From Spirochaetales bacterium (GTDB taxonomy: Bacteria > Spirochaetota > Spirochaetia > UBA9216): a DNA stretch of 64,000 bases. Made by a program: the position numbers and the translations under genes. Position 1 is the stretch's first letter. Every line of letters starts with the position of its first letter. Below, in pieces: positions 1 through 8,907 of the stretch. The stretch is taken from assembly GCA_016839055.1 (NCBI GenBank), contig JAEKNX010000021.1, positions 1-64,000 of the forward strand, in the 5' to 3' direction. Under the pieces are notes generated by a model that worked only from the letters and a program-made list of their open reading frames with translations, did not search any database and had not been told where the DNA came from.

Positions 1-338
1 CCCTTTGGAATTCTTTCACACAATTATATTTCGGGATAAATGAGCTTAAATCTTAATTCCTATGCGGGAGTCAACAAAGGGTTATTAACGTCAAGCGTTT
101 ACACCCATTCAGAATATCTGATTACTTTAAATTATCTATATTCCGTATAACTCTTAAGATCTAAAAGCCACGGTCAACGTTCAACTGTATAGTCTCACCC
201 TAAAAGTGGCACCGCAGGCGCAGCCTCCGCGTCACTGGCAAGGCCAAAAAAAATCATTCTTCTCTTTCATCCTCTCAGTCGCTACTGTGTTTTACACCGG
301 TGTTTTCCCCGCGACTTGAATTCCTGAATCTTGAATTT
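1..338. other. Intergenic stretch, no gene seen
   Basis: No convincing open reading frame, RNA gene or mobile-element remnant is visible on either strand. The only clear signal in the first 391 bases is the terminator of the downstream minus-strand hydantoinase gene, listed separately. The neighbouring gene to the left lies outside the window. Confidence 0.5.
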
Positions 339-367
339 AAAAAGCCGCCCGATAGTACCCGAACGGC
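339..367 (-). terminator. Rho-independent terminator of the hydantoinase gene
   Basis: Read on the minus strand, GCCGTTCG pairs with CGGGCGGC (8 bp including two G-U pairs) around a short loop and is followed at once by TTTTT. It lies 25 bp beyond the hydantoinase stop codon. Confidence 0.75.
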
Positions 368-391
368 CTTCAATTGAAACGTTAAACCGTA

Positions 392-1795
392 TTAAACGAT
401 CTGAGGTCCCTTTCTCTTTATGAACTTGCCGAATCCCTTCTCAACACAGAACTTATCGCCGTCAACAACTGTTGTTCCGCGGATGATGGTTCTAACTGGC
501 TTTCCGGTAATTTCCATTCCCTCATAAGCATTGTAGTCAACGTTCATGTGGTGGGTCTTGGCTGATATTGTATGCTTCTTCTTCGGATCCCAGAGGACGA
601 TGTCCGCGTCGGAGCCCGCGGCGATTGTTCCCTTTCGGGGATACATGCCCATTGCCCTGGCGACGTTGGTTGATGTTATCGCGACAAAGCGGTTCAGGCT
701 GATTCGGCCTGCGTTTACACCATTGTGGTACATAACCGGCATTCTGTCCTCTATTCCGGGTATACCGTTAGGAATCTTGTGCCAGCCTTCTTTTCCGAGC
801 TCCTTTCCGGGGCCCTTTCCGTTGACGCCGCCCTCATAATTAAATGAACAGTGATCTGTCGCGACGGTCTGAAGAGTTGTGTCTCGCAGTGATTCCCAGA
901 TGTACTCGGCATCATCCGGAGTACGCACTGGTGGTCCGCATGCCCATTTTGCTCCCTCAAAGCCTGGGACTTTCATATCATCTTCAAACTTGAACATATA
1001 CTGAGTACAGGTTTCGCCCATTACGTTGTATCCCTTGGCCCTTCCCATTGCCATCTGCTCAATTGAATCTGAGCATGACATGTGAACAACATAGAGTTTT
1101 GCGCCTGTAACAGCAGCCATTGCAATAGCACGTGCTGTTGCCGAGCCTTCAATTTCTCTAGGGTGAGCGTCGAGGTGATACTTAGGAGCAAGCTTTCCTT
1201 CAGAGACAAGCTTTTCTGTAAGGAGAGCGATAGCATCTCCGTTCTCTGAATGTGTCATAAGGAGTATGTCGGCGTCTCTGGCCTTCTCCATTGCCTTAAA
1301 GAGGGCTGTATCGTCAACCATGAAAGCACCCTTGTATGCCTGGAATACCTTGAGCGAACTTACTCCCAGCTCACCCAGTGATGAAATCTCATTGATTGAT
1401 TCTTCTGTGGGGTCGGTAATGGCGATATGAAAACCATAGTCGATTACAGTCTTACCTTTCGCCTTTGCCTGCCACATCTCAACTCCATGTTTGAGAGTTT
1501 TGCCTTTCTGCTGAAGCGCGAAGTCTACGTGAGTTGTTGTTCCGCCAAAGGCCGCGGCTCTCTGTCCGGTATAAAAATCATCGGCAGTTGTTGTTCCGCC
1601 GAAAGGCATATCAAGATGGGTATGCGCATCAATTCCGCCTGGCATTAAAAGAAGTCCTTCGGCGTCTATAACTTCGGCGCCTTCGGCAGGCAGATTAATG
1701 CCAATCAATACAATTTTTTCATCTTCAATAAGGACATCTGCTTTATAAGTGTCACTTGCTGTGATAACAGTTCCATTTTTAATAAGGGTCTTCAT
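392..1795 (-). CDS. hydA: Dihydropyrimidinase / D-hydantoinase (HyuA-like)
   Basis: This 467-aa cyclic amidohydrolase opens a hydantoin, dihydropyrimidine or similar cyclic ureide ring to an N-carbamoyl amino acid in the cytoplasm. The metal site is complete: HTH at 58-60, the carboxylated lysine K149 in SSLKVFQAYKG, H182 in THSEN, H238 in VVHMS and D314 in ATDHCSFNY. Length and motif order match the dihydropyrimidinase/HyuA family. The start is supported by AGGAGG seven bases before ATG. It faces away from the 11-gene molybdenum hydroxylase operon, but HyuA belongs to the anaerobic urate-degradation gene set of E. coli and clostridia, whose other members (SsnA, YgeY, YgeW) are nearby. A role in purine ring breakdown is therefore likely. 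A true pyrimidine substrate is the alternative, since the locus also has a carbamoyl amino acid hydrolase and a uridine-phosphorylase-like gene. Confidence 0.9.
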   Translation of the reverse strand: MKTLIKNGTVITASDTYKADVLIEDEKIVLIGINLPAEGAEVIDAEGLLLMPGGIDAHTHLDMPFGGTTTADDFYTGQRAAAFGGTTTHVDFALQQKGKTLKHGVEMWQAKAKGKTVIDYGFHIAITDPTEESINEISSLGELGVSSLKVFQAYKGAFMVDDTALFKAMEKARDADILLMTHSENGDAIALLTEKLVSEGKLAPKYHLDAHPREIEGSATARAIAMAAVTGAKLYVVHMSCSDSIEQMAMGRAKGYNVMGETCTQYMFKFEDDMKVPGFEGAKWACGPPVRTPDDAEYIWESLRDTTLQTVATDHCSFNYEGGVNGKGPGKELGKEGWHKIPNGIPGIEDRMPVMYHNGVNAGRISLNRFVAITSTNVARAMGMYPRKGTIAAGSDADIVLWDPKKKHTISAKTHHMNVDYNAYEGMEITGKPVRTIIRGTTVVDGDKFCVEKGFGKFIKRKGPQIV

Positions 1796-1843
1796 ATGTA
1801 ATCCTCCTAAAAGTTAAATCCACAATGTTAACGTGAACAATTC

Positions 1844-1872
1844 ATTTTAATACCTATTCCCAATTCAGGCAA
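1844..1872 (-). promoter_or_regulatory. Promoter of the hydantoinase gene
   Basis: On the minus strand TTGCCT and TAAAAT are spaced by 17 bp. Transcription would start near 1837, giving a leader of about 42 nt that contains the AGGAGG site. Confidence 0.55.
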
Positions 1873-2024
1873 TAAAAAAGTCAAGGTTTCAGCAATTCTA
1901 AAATTGGCCTCCGGAAGCGGTTGAATAATTATTTAAATGCAAGAAGATTATTTTATTCCTCTTAGCCTTGTTTTTATTAGCTCTAATCCCGCTTCCGAGA
2001 CGTAAGTAGTTCTAAATTTGGCTG

Positions 2025-3953
2025 TCAAGGTTTTGTCTCACTGAGAATTTTAATAATATAGAGCGATATAAACTGCTTGAATTTCTGTCTCTTCTTAATT
2101 GTGTCAAATGCCTTATTGCCGGCAAGAAGTTCGGAGATATTCTCAACTCGCTCTGAGTCGGGGACGGCAAACGAGGTCTCACGAAGAATTTTGCGAACAT
2201 AATCACGAACCATATTCTTTACATCACTAACAAGGTTATTTCTAGCCTGATAATCGTAAAGAGGATTCCATTCATCAGAGAGTGTGGTGAGGTAATTATC
2301 AATAGTATGATTGCTGTAGTTATACCTTATCTTGAGTTTTTCAAGATCCTTGCGATAGGCGGCACCCCTGCTGATCTCGCTCTTTCCCGAGGCCGTTGTT
2401 CTTGGAAATTGGCTGACTTCCGGTCTGCCTGCCGGCGATTGTAATGGTACATTACCGCGCTTCTTTTTTTTCTTCTTTTTACCGAATATGGCAGCGAGCT
2501 TTCTGAAAAATGGAATAGTAAGCCAGAAAGGGACAATAGACTTAACCTCTGCATACAGCTCTCTTCGCGTCAGGTTCAGGACAACAGGCAGCGGCCGAGT
2601 CGAATGCTGGCCCTTATCAATCCAGCCTTCTATTACCGCTTTCAATTTAATATTCTTTGATTCCTGAAGTCCCAGATACAGAAGCTCATAGGCGAGAAGC
2701 GCATACAAAAGTGGATCGTCTTTTTTAATGCGATTCTCCAGATCAGCATGAAACTTCTCATCAGAGTCCATCTCCGGCAGGCTCTTATACATCTTCAGGG
2801 CAGATACCCACTGATCAAGATAAATTTTCCGGTAATCATCATGCGCGTCGGTTGCTTTAGAATGAACCAGAGTTAGAAATACCGACCTGTGTATATAATA
2901 TAGTTTATTGTTTACAGTCTTCACCTTGATAATTTCAGGAAGATTTTCATTTTCTCTGAGTTTACCCCTCTCGGCAATAAACTCATGCAGCTCATCTCTC
3001 TTGAATTTTTTATCCAGGAAGGGTCCGCTTTTATCCTTGAAACTGTAAATATCGCTGATTGTGTAATGATAGGGAGCCTTTTTTAGCTGCTCGCCGACAT
3101 TTTTCAAGGCTTCCTCTTTCTGACGCTTCTTTATAATAAGATTTCTATAATAGAGTATAAAGGCATTAATCAGTACAGCCGAGTGAAGAAGACCTTCATC
3201 CTGACTGGTCTTGTTTTCCTTGTCCGATAATTCTTTTCTTATGAAAGCGCAGAGCTGGGTCCAGAAGGTAAAGACAAATTCATCAGGTTTTTTCATGGCC
3301 TTTGCGGCGCGTCCGGGATTTGACTGAACCATCTTGATTATTTCAATAAGGGCTCGGGTATTCTGTTTACAGAGGGGGAGAATCTTCTGATATATAAAAT
3401 TAGCGTTGGTTTTGTAGGCAAGATAATTCCTTATCTTGTTTACCGCAAGAACAAGCAGCCTGCCATTAACTATACTGCCGGTTGTCAATATGGGCCTAAT
3501 ATCACCTTTGAACTGAAGTTTGATAATTTTCTTATCAATTCCGCCGGAGTCGCTCATTGCCATAGACAGGTGTTCCGGCATCTGAAGAATCTGAAGCCTG
3601 TCATCCGGTATTGATATATCCAGAGAGCCTTCAGTCGGAAAGGGGGTTTCCGAATTTGATTCCATCTTCTCATAAGACGACTGTACCGCAAAATTGAGAA
3701 ACGAATAATTCATTACAGAATCTATGCGGGTGTCTATATATCTGAGGGCGATGCTGCCTGAGTCTTCCATATCAATCAGCTGTGCCGTGAGGATATCCGA
3801 AGTATTAATACTGAAAATTTGATATCGTCCGGCCTCATCATTTAGAACAAGATTATTGATAAAGGCAAGGAGTTCATCAAACTGAATTATCCAGTTGTTT
3901 TTCTTTTTAGAATAAGCATTTATTATGCGCTGCAGTAAATTTAAGATTTCCAT
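2025..3953 (-). CDS. Conserved-looking hypothetical protein, 642 aa
   Basis: I do not recognise a family. The protein is long, mostly helical in composition, with no signal peptide and no clear membrane segment, so it is probably cytoplasmic. A run of eight lysines lies around residue 495, followed by a serine/proline/arginine-rich linker and a charged C-terminal part of about 100 residues. No nucleotide-binding or metal motif stands out. The ATG has no Shine-Dalgarno sequence. Instead TTGACA-17-TAGAGT ends only 8 nt before the ATG, which suggests a leaderless mRNA. The promoter overlaps head-to-head with that of the molybdenum hydroxylase operon. Codon use and base composition look like the neighbours. 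The gene ends close to a set of repeats in front of the hydantoinase promoter. Function unknown. Confidence 0.75.
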   Translation of the reverse strand: MEILNLLQRIINAYSKKKNNWIIQFDELLAFINNLVLNDEAGRYQIFSINTSDILTAQLIDMEDSGSIALRYIDTRIDSVMNYSFLNFAVQSSYEKMESNSETPFPTEGSLDISIPDDRLQILQMPEHLSMAMSDSGGIDKKIIKLQFKGDIRPILTTGSIVNGRLLVLAVNKIRNYLAYKTNANFIYQKILPLCKQNTRALIEIIKMVQSNPGRAAKAMKKPDEFVFTFWTQLCAFIRKELSDKENKTSQDEGLLHSAVLINAFILYYRNLIIKKRQKEEALKNVGEQLKKAPYHYTISDIYSFKDKSGPFLDKKFKRDELHEFIAERGKLRENENLPEIIKVKTVNNKLYYIHRSVFLTLVHSKATDAHDDYRKIYLDQWVSALKMYKSLPEMDSDEKFHADLENRIKKDDPLLYALLAYELLYLGLQESKNIKLKAVIEGWIDKGQHSTRPLPVVLNLTRRELYAEVKSIVPFWLTIPFFRKLAAIFGKKKKKKKRGNVPLQSPAGRPEVSQFPRTTASGKSEISRGAAYRKDLEKLKIRYNYSNHTIDNYLTTLSDEWNPLYDYQARNNLVSDVKNMVRDYVRKILRETSFAVPDSERVENISELLAGNKAFDTIKKRQKFKQFISLYIIKILSETKP

Positions 3954-3961
3954 TAAACATA

Positions 3962-3990
3962 ACTCTAAACGTGGGAATGATCTTTGTCAA
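3962..3990 (-). promoter_or_regulatory. Promoter of the 642-aa hypothetical gene (leaderless type)
   Basis: On the minus strand TTGACA (3990-3985), a 17-bp spacer and TAGAGT (3967-3962) are followed after 8 nt by the ATG at 3953. There is no Shine-Dalgarno sequence between. Confidence 0.65.
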
Positions 3991-4004
3991 CGATGTATTT
4001 TTAC

Positions 4005-4034
4005 TTGCCTTTATTTCTTCTTTGCATTTACAAT
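4005..4034 (+). promoter_or_regulatory. Promoter of the molybdenum hydroxylase operon (leaderless type)
   Basis: TTGCCT (4005-4010), an 18-bp spacer and TACAAT (4029-4034) are followed after 6 nt by the ATG at 4041. The expected transcription start coincides with the start codon. Confidence 0.55.
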
Positions 4035-4040
4035 GATACT

Positions 4041-4808
4041 ATGAAAGATATGAAATGGTTTTTCCCTGACACTCTCACCGAAGTTGATGAACTTTTAAAA
4101 AACGGTTACAAGGCTCATGGAGGCGGAACATTCCTTGTTAAAACAGCACTCAATACCGATGGTCTCTTTGATCTTTCCCGAATTCCGCAGCTAAAAGAGT
4201 TTGGAATATCAGGCGGATATATTTCCCTTGGGTCCGCTCTTACTTACACAAAGGCCGCGGCTGTGCTCGAATCAGAGTCCGCGGGGAATTTCATGTCAAA
4301 AGCACTCTCTTCGGCCGCCGCATGTCCGCTGCGCAACAGGATAACTTTAGGCGGAAGTATCTACGCGGCACCTAAGTGGTCCGATTTAATCGGGCCTCTG
4401 CTTGCCTCCGACGCTTCAGTAAGACTTTCATCATCCGACAAACCATCCGCGGTCTCTGATTACCTCTCGGACAAAAAACTCAGGCATTCTGGAATAATAA
4501 CCGAAGTAATTATTCCAGAGGCTAATATTGCCGGCGGATACTACCGCTTTACTCAGACTCATTTCGATTATCCCATGTTCACAATCACGGTCTCGATGCG
4601 CGGAAATGAGGATCTTTCATGCTGCATAACCGGCCCCGCTTCCGGGCCATTGGTTCTCAAGGGAAAACGCGCAGAACTTTTGAAGAGCGCAACCGCTCTG
4701 CCCGATTTCAACAAAGAGCGGAGCTTGTCGGGTGAATATATTAAAAAACGCGCAGAGATTGAATTTGTCAGACTCTTAAACATTACCGGGGGAAACAAGA
4801 ATGAATAA
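4041..4808 (+). CDS. Molybdenum hydroxylase, FAD subunit (set 1)
   Basis: This is the medium, FAD-binding subunit of a xanthine dehydrogenase-type enzyme. It passes electrons from the iron-sulfur subunit to its acceptor. The FAD_binding_5 fold is recognisable from the GGGT turn near residue 30 and the later LGGSIYAA stretch that replaces the usual GGN-(S/N) second FAD loop. At about 255 aa it is shorter than typical XdhB proteins (about 290). An upstream ATG at 3984 would add 19 hydrophobic residues, but it would lie upstream of the -10 box, so ATG 4041 is preferred. There is no ribosome-binding site, consistent with leaderless translation. The gene opens an operon of 11 overlapping genes and overlaps the iron-sulfur subunit by 8 bp. 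Confidence 0.8.
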   Translation: MKDMKWFFPDTLTEVDELLKNGYKAHGGGTFLVKTALNTDGLFDLSRIPQLKEFGISGGYISLGSALTYTKAAAVLESESAGNFMSKALSSAAACPLRNRITLGGSIYAAPKWSDLIGPLLASDASVRLSSSDKPSAVSDYLSDKKLRHSGIITEVIIPEANIAGGYYRFTQTHFDYPMFTITVSMRGNEDLSCCITGPASGPLVLKGKRAELLKSATALPDFNKERSLSGEYIKKRAEIEFVRLLNITGGNKNE

Positions 4809-5286
4809 TGAGCTTAACTTTAGTTTTACCGTAAACGGCAGAGAGAAGACATTCTGTTTCCCTCCTGAGGCCACCCTCCTTACTGTGCTCAGAGATAATG
4901 GGTATACCGAGGTACATAACGGCTGTGAAACCGGAGAGTGCGGTTCATGTGTAGTGATTCTTAACGGCGTTACCGTAAATTCCTGCATGGTGCTCGCCGC
5001 GAGCGCCATGGACGGTGAAATTCTAACCGTAAGGGCCCTGGGTGATGTTCACAACCCCCACCCCATCCAGCGCGCCTTTGCTGAAAGCGGTGCGGTTCAA
5101 TGCGGCTTCTGTACTCCGGGACAGATCTTAAGCGCCTACGCTCTTCTTACCGAAAAACCATCTCCTAGCGACGAGGAAATAAAACAGGCTCTTGACGGAA
5201 ACATCTGCCGATGCACGGGGTACAAGAAAATAATCGAAGCTGTAAAGCTTTCCGCCGTCAGGATGAAGGGAGATGATGATGAATAA
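4801..5286 (+). CDS. Molybdenum hydroxylase, [2Fe-2S] subunit (set 1)
   Basis: This 161-aa small subunit carries two [2Fe-2S] clusters. The N-terminal plant-type ferredoxin cluster is C42, C47, C50 and C62 (CETGECGSC then C). The C-terminal all-alpha cluster is C101, C104, C136 and C138 (CGFC and CRC). All eight cysteines are present. Electrons pass from the molybdopterin site through these clusters to FAD. The gene overlaps both neighbours, so the three subunits are probably made together. The length is usual for XdhC/CoxS proteins. Confidence 0.93.
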   Translation: MNNELNFSFTVNGREKTFCFPPEATLLTVLRDNGYTEVHNGCETGECGSCVVILNGVTVNSCMVLAASAMDGEILTVRALGDVHNPHPIQRAFAESGAVQCGFCTPGQILSAYALLTEKPSPSDEEIKQALDGNICRCTGYKKIIEAVKLSAVRMKGDDDE

Positions 5287-7600
5287 GAACTTTAAACAGG
5301 CGGGTCTTTCTCATGAGAAGCTGGACTCCATTGCCCTGGCCTGCGGGCGGGAAAAATATACCGATGATTTCAGGATTGATGAGCCTCTCTTCATTTCCTT
5401 CCTATACTCAGACATTGCCAGCGGATTAATAAAATCAATAAACATTAGCCGGGCAGAGGCGGCAGACGGGGTCAAAGCCGTTCTGTATTATGGAAATACT
5501 CCCGAAACCCTTCACACCACAGCCGGGCAGGGTTTTCCTGAGCCCTCACCTTATGACTGCCGAATGTTCGACAGTAAGGTCCGTTTTGTCGGCGACCGAA
5601 TAGCGGCCGTTGCGGCTGAAACTAAGAAGCAGGCTGACGCGGCGCTAAAGCTGATAGATGTCAAAATAGAAGAAAGTGAACCTCTCTTTGATATGGAAAA
5701 AGCCATGGATGCCGGAGCGCCCCTGATTCACACCGATGATGAATATCCCGCCATCCCGGTGACTTATAAACCCGAAATCAACCTTGCCGCGGAGGTCCTC
5801 ATCAGCTTCGGTGATATAGAAAAAGGTCTGGCGGAAGCCGATACCGTGATAGAAGACAGTTACAACATGCAGTATGCCTCTCATTGCGCAACCGAACCCC
5901 ACGCAGTGGCTGTATACTTCGACGAGCGGGGCCGGATGGTCATAATTTCAGCCACCCAAGTGCCGTTTCATGTAAGAAGAATAGTCAGCATGGTCTGCGG
6001 AATTGCAATACAAAATATCAGGGTAATAAAACCTCGGGTCGGCGGCGGCTTCGGCGGCAAACAGGAAGTATTCCTCGAACAGGTTGCCGCCCTGACCGCC
6101 TGGAGACTTAGACGCTCGGTTAAGATTGTCTTATCAAGAAAGGAAGTCTTCATTAATGCCCGCACCCGGCATGCCATGAGAAGCCGGATAAGGATGGGAG
6201 TAAAAAAAACCGGTGAGATTACCGCCCTTGAAGTTGATGACCTAATGAATGCCGGCGCCTACGGACCTCACGCCCTTACTGTTCTTTCCAATGCCGGGGC
6301 CAAGGTTCTGCCGCTTTTCAATAAAATTGAAAATCTTTCATTCACGGGACGTTCTGTATATACCAACCTGCCCATAGGCGGTGCCTACCGCGGATACGGC
6401 GCTACTCAAGGGTACTTTGCACTTAATCAGCATATTGATGCAGCCGCCAGATACTGCGGGATAGACTTTCTCGATTATGTTAAAAAATGGCATATAAAAT
6501 CGGGTGAAACCTCTGCGGTTTTCGCGGCCCTGGGCGAAGGAAAGGAAGGCGTAAGCCAGTACATCAAGTCATGCGGACTCGGAGATTGTATTGACCTCGG
6601 CGCTGAGGCTATAGGCTGGGCTGAAAAACGCGGCAAAAAAATCCGCAGCGGCAGCAAGGTAAGGGGCGTCGGTGCGGCCGTATGCATGCAGGGCTCGGGC
6701 ATTCCCGAGATTGATATGGCAAGCTGCCACATCAAGATGAACGAGGATGGTTCATTCAATCTGAGTACCGGCGCAACAGACATTGGTACAGGCTCGGACA
6801 CCATCCTTGCCCAAATTGCGGCCGAGGCAGTTGGAACAAGCTATGACAAATTCATTGTGCTCTCATCAGACACTGATACTACCCCCTTCGACACGGGAGC
6901 CTATGCCTCGTCCACTACCTATATAACAGGAAACGCTGTAAAATTATGCGCGCTCAAGATAAGGGCTCAGCTTGAAGAAACTGCAGCCGAAATTCTATCG
7001 GTAGAAAAAAGTGACATAGAGCTTTCAGGCGGCACGGCCAGGCAGATATTGACCAGCAAGAAAATCAGTTACGGGGAGTTATGCGCCTACCGGCTCTATA
7101 CCTCGGGTCAGTATCAGATTCAGGCAACACAGTCATTCGTAGCGCATGAGTCTCCGCCGCCTTTCACCGCCCAGTTTGCCGAGGTAGAAGTTGACCTCGA
7201 AACCGGCGAGCTTAAACTCCTGGAGCTTGTCGCCGCGGTTGACTGCGGACTGGCCCTGAATCCGATTCTTGCCGAGGGCCAGGTTGAAGGGGCAGTACTG
7301 AACGGAATATCCTATGCTCTCACCGAAGAATATCTTTTTAATTCAAAAGGCAGAATGGTTAATCCGGATTACGGTCATTATAAAATTTTCTCAATCGCGG
7401 ACATGCCGAAGCTTAAGACAATAATTGTAGACTCATTCGAACAGACAGGCCCGTACGGGGCAAAGAGTATTGGAGAAATTGCCTTAAACGGTCCGGCTCC
7501 GGCAATTGCGAATGCGGTTTTTGACGCGGCGGGAATAAGGCTGAAAGATACTCCTTTCACCCCTGAAAAGGTATGGAAACTTCTCAGGAAGGAGGTTTGA
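5279..7600 (+). CDS. Molybdenum hydroxylase, molybdopterin-binding subunit (set 1)
   Basis: This large catalytic subunit of about 773 aa belongs to the xanthine dehydrogenase superfamily. It has the molybdopterin loop GGGFGGKQE at 255-263, the substrate-side arginine in AYRGYGATQG, and the catalytic glutamate E733 in KSIGEIALNGPAPA. Aligned by eye to bovine xanthine oxidase, the purine-contacting glutamate of GGKE is a glutamine (Q262) here, while the arginine of the FRGFG motif is kept. The substrate may therefore differ from xanthine, for example another purine, a reduced intermediate or an N-heterocycle. Three ATGs lie in a row. The one at 5279 has AGGGAG six bases upstream and is chosen over 5273. 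The stop overlaps the next start as TGATG. Confidence 0.9.
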   Translation: MNKNFKQAGLSHEKLDSIALACGREKYTDDFRIDEPLFISFLYSDIASGLIKSINISRAEAADGVKAVLYYGNTPETLHTTAGQGFPEPSPYDCRMFDSKVRFVGDRIAAVAAETKKQADAALKLIDVKIEESEPLFDMEKAMDAGAPLIHTDDEYPAIPVTYKPEINLAAEVLISFGDIEKGLAEADTVIEDSYNMQYASHCATEPHAVAVYFDERGRMVIISATQVPFHVRRIVSMVCGIAIQNIRVIKPRVGGGFGGKQEVFLEQVAALTAWRLRRSVKIVLSRKEVFINARTRHAMRSRIRMGVKKTGEITALEVDDLMNAGAYGPHALTVLSNAGAKVLPLFNKIENLSFTGRSVYTNLPIGGAYRGYGATQGYFALNQHIDAAARYCGIDFLDYVKKWHIKSGETSAVFAALGEGKEGVSQYIKSCGLGDCIDLGAEAIGWAEKRGKKIRSGSKVRGVGAAVCMQGSGIPEIDMASCHIKMNEDGSFNLSTGATDIGTGSDTILAQIAAEAVGTSYDKFIVLSSDTDTTPFDTGAYASSTTYITGNAVKLCALKIRAQLEETAAEILSVEKSDIELSGGTARQILTSKKISYGELCAYRLYTSGQYQIQATQSFVAHESPPPFTAQFAEVEVDLETGELKLLELVAAVDCGLALNPILAEGQVEGAVLNGISYALTEEYLFNSKGRMVNPDYGHYKIFSIADMPKLKTIIVDSFEQTGPYGAKSIGEIALNGPAPAIANAVFDAAGIRLKDTPFTPEKVWKLLRKEV

Positions 7601-8907
7601 TGGAGAATCGTTATCTTCTTCAAAACTGTATTATTGCCGACAGCCGAAGTTTTTTCGGCAGCGGCGAAATTCTTGTGTCAGGAGGAAAAATCGAGGCAAT
7701 AGGCAACTACGGCGAACTTGAACCTAACCCCGATTCAAGGCTAATAAAGTATGACCTCGGAGGCCGCATACTCCTGCCTGGCTTCGTTAACCCTCATGCT
7801 CATCTGTACTCATCCCTTTCTCCCGGACTCTCACCCCGGGGCACGGTTAATTCCTTTAAGGAAATACTCTCGAATTTCTGGTGGCATCTTGATTCGGTCA
7901 TGGATGAGGAAGCAGTCTATTATTCAGCCTTATCGGGAATCCTCGATGCCGTGAAGCACGGGGTCACCTGTATCTTCGACCACCACGCCTCGATGAATTT
8001 TGTACATGGAAGTCTTGAGGCAATAGAAAAGGCTTTTAACCTCGCCGGAATAAAGGGAGTACTCTGCTTTGAAACTTCAGATAGACCCAGTGATTCTCCT
8101 ATATCGTCTCACATCAGGGAGAATATTGATTTCATGGAAGCGCATATGGACAACGGCAGAATAAGGGGAATGCTCGGACTTCATGCCAACCTGACCCTGT
8201 CCAACTCGGTTCTTGCTCAACTGGGTGAAATAAACTCGAGTTTGAAGGAGGCGGCCCCCATCCACATCCACTGCGGTGAGGACCAATCAGACCTGGTTTT
8301 CTGTCAGAACTCAGGCTTTCACGGGCCGGTGGAACGCCTTAGCAGTTACAAATTGATAAGCCCGGATTCCATTCTGGCCCATTGTATCCATCTCTCAGAA
8401 CGGGATTTCGAGATCCTCCACGAAATTGCCCCCTTCGTAATCAGCAACCCGGAATCAAATGCGAATAACCGGGTTGGGAAAATAAACCAGGCATATATTC
8501 AAGACTATCTCATCGGAACCGACGGGATGAGTTTTGATATGATCTCATCACTCCGTTCTCAATATCTCATGGGAAATGGAATCAAAGAAAATTACCAGAT
8601 TCTATATAATACTTTCATGAAGAATCCTGCTCGTCTGCTCAGCCGGTACTTCCCGACAACCGGTATTCTTGAACCCGGAATGGACGCTGATATTGCGGTA
8701 TTGGATTATATTCCCGAGACTCCTATCGATGAAAAGAGCCTCATAGGACATCTAATCTTCGGTGCCAGAGGCGGAAAGGTCTTCATGACAATTGCAGGCG
8801 GAAACATCCTCTACAATGACGGAGAGATTACTTTTACCTTTGAGCGTTCGCTTAAAACCCAGATTAAATCAGCGGCGGAAAAGCTGCACGGGAGATACAA
8901 TGGCTGA
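7600..8907 (+). CDS. ssnA: SsnA-like aminohydrolase
   Basis: This metal-dependent amidohydrolase of 435 aa has its HAH metal motif at 66-68 in NPHAHLYS, a FWWHLD segment, DHH near 128, IHCGED, and the late TDG of IGTDGMS. These features fit the SsnA branch of the cytosine deaminase-like family, which is part of the selenium- and molybdenum-linked purine degradation set. In that pathway it is thought to open or deaminate a urate-derived intermediate; the exact reaction here is inferred. The start at 7600 has AAGGAGG and overlaps the upstream stop by one base; the longer frame from 7573 is not needed. It lies between the molybdenum hydroxylase and a flavin-dependent reductase-like gene, which suits sequential ring-processing steps. 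Confidence 0.8.
   Translation: MENRYLLQNCIIADSRSFFGSGEILVSGGKIEAIGNYGELEPNPDSRLIKYDLGGRILLPGFVNPHAHLYSSLSPGLSPRGTVNSFKEILSNFWWHLDSVMDEEAVYYSALSGILDAVKHGVTCIFDHHASMNFVHGSLEAIEKAFNLAGIKGVLCFETSDRPSDSPISSHIRENIDFMEAHMDNGRIRGMLGLHANLTLSNSVLAQLGEINSSLKEAAPIHIHCGEDQSDLVFCQNSGFHGPVERLSSYKLISPDSILAHCIHLSERDFEILHEIAPFVISNPESNANNRVGKINQAYIQDYLIGTDGMSFDMISSLRSQYLMGNGIKENYQILYNTFMKNPARLLSRYFPTTGILEPGMDADIAVLDYIPETPIDEKSLIGHLIFGARGGKVFMTIAGGNILYNDGEITFTFERSLKTQIKSAAEKLHGRYNG

Noticed and set aside
2465-2495. Poly-lysine tract as a sign of a frameshift in the 642-aa gene
   Set aside because: The A/T-rich run is followed by continued in-frame coding composition, and the frame runs uninterrupted to the stop.
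3984-4040. N-terminal extension of the set 1 FAD subunit (possible signal peptide-like start)
   Set aside because: The extension starts upstream of the -10 box, so it would not be transcribed from the promoter seen, and FAD subunits are cytoplasmic.
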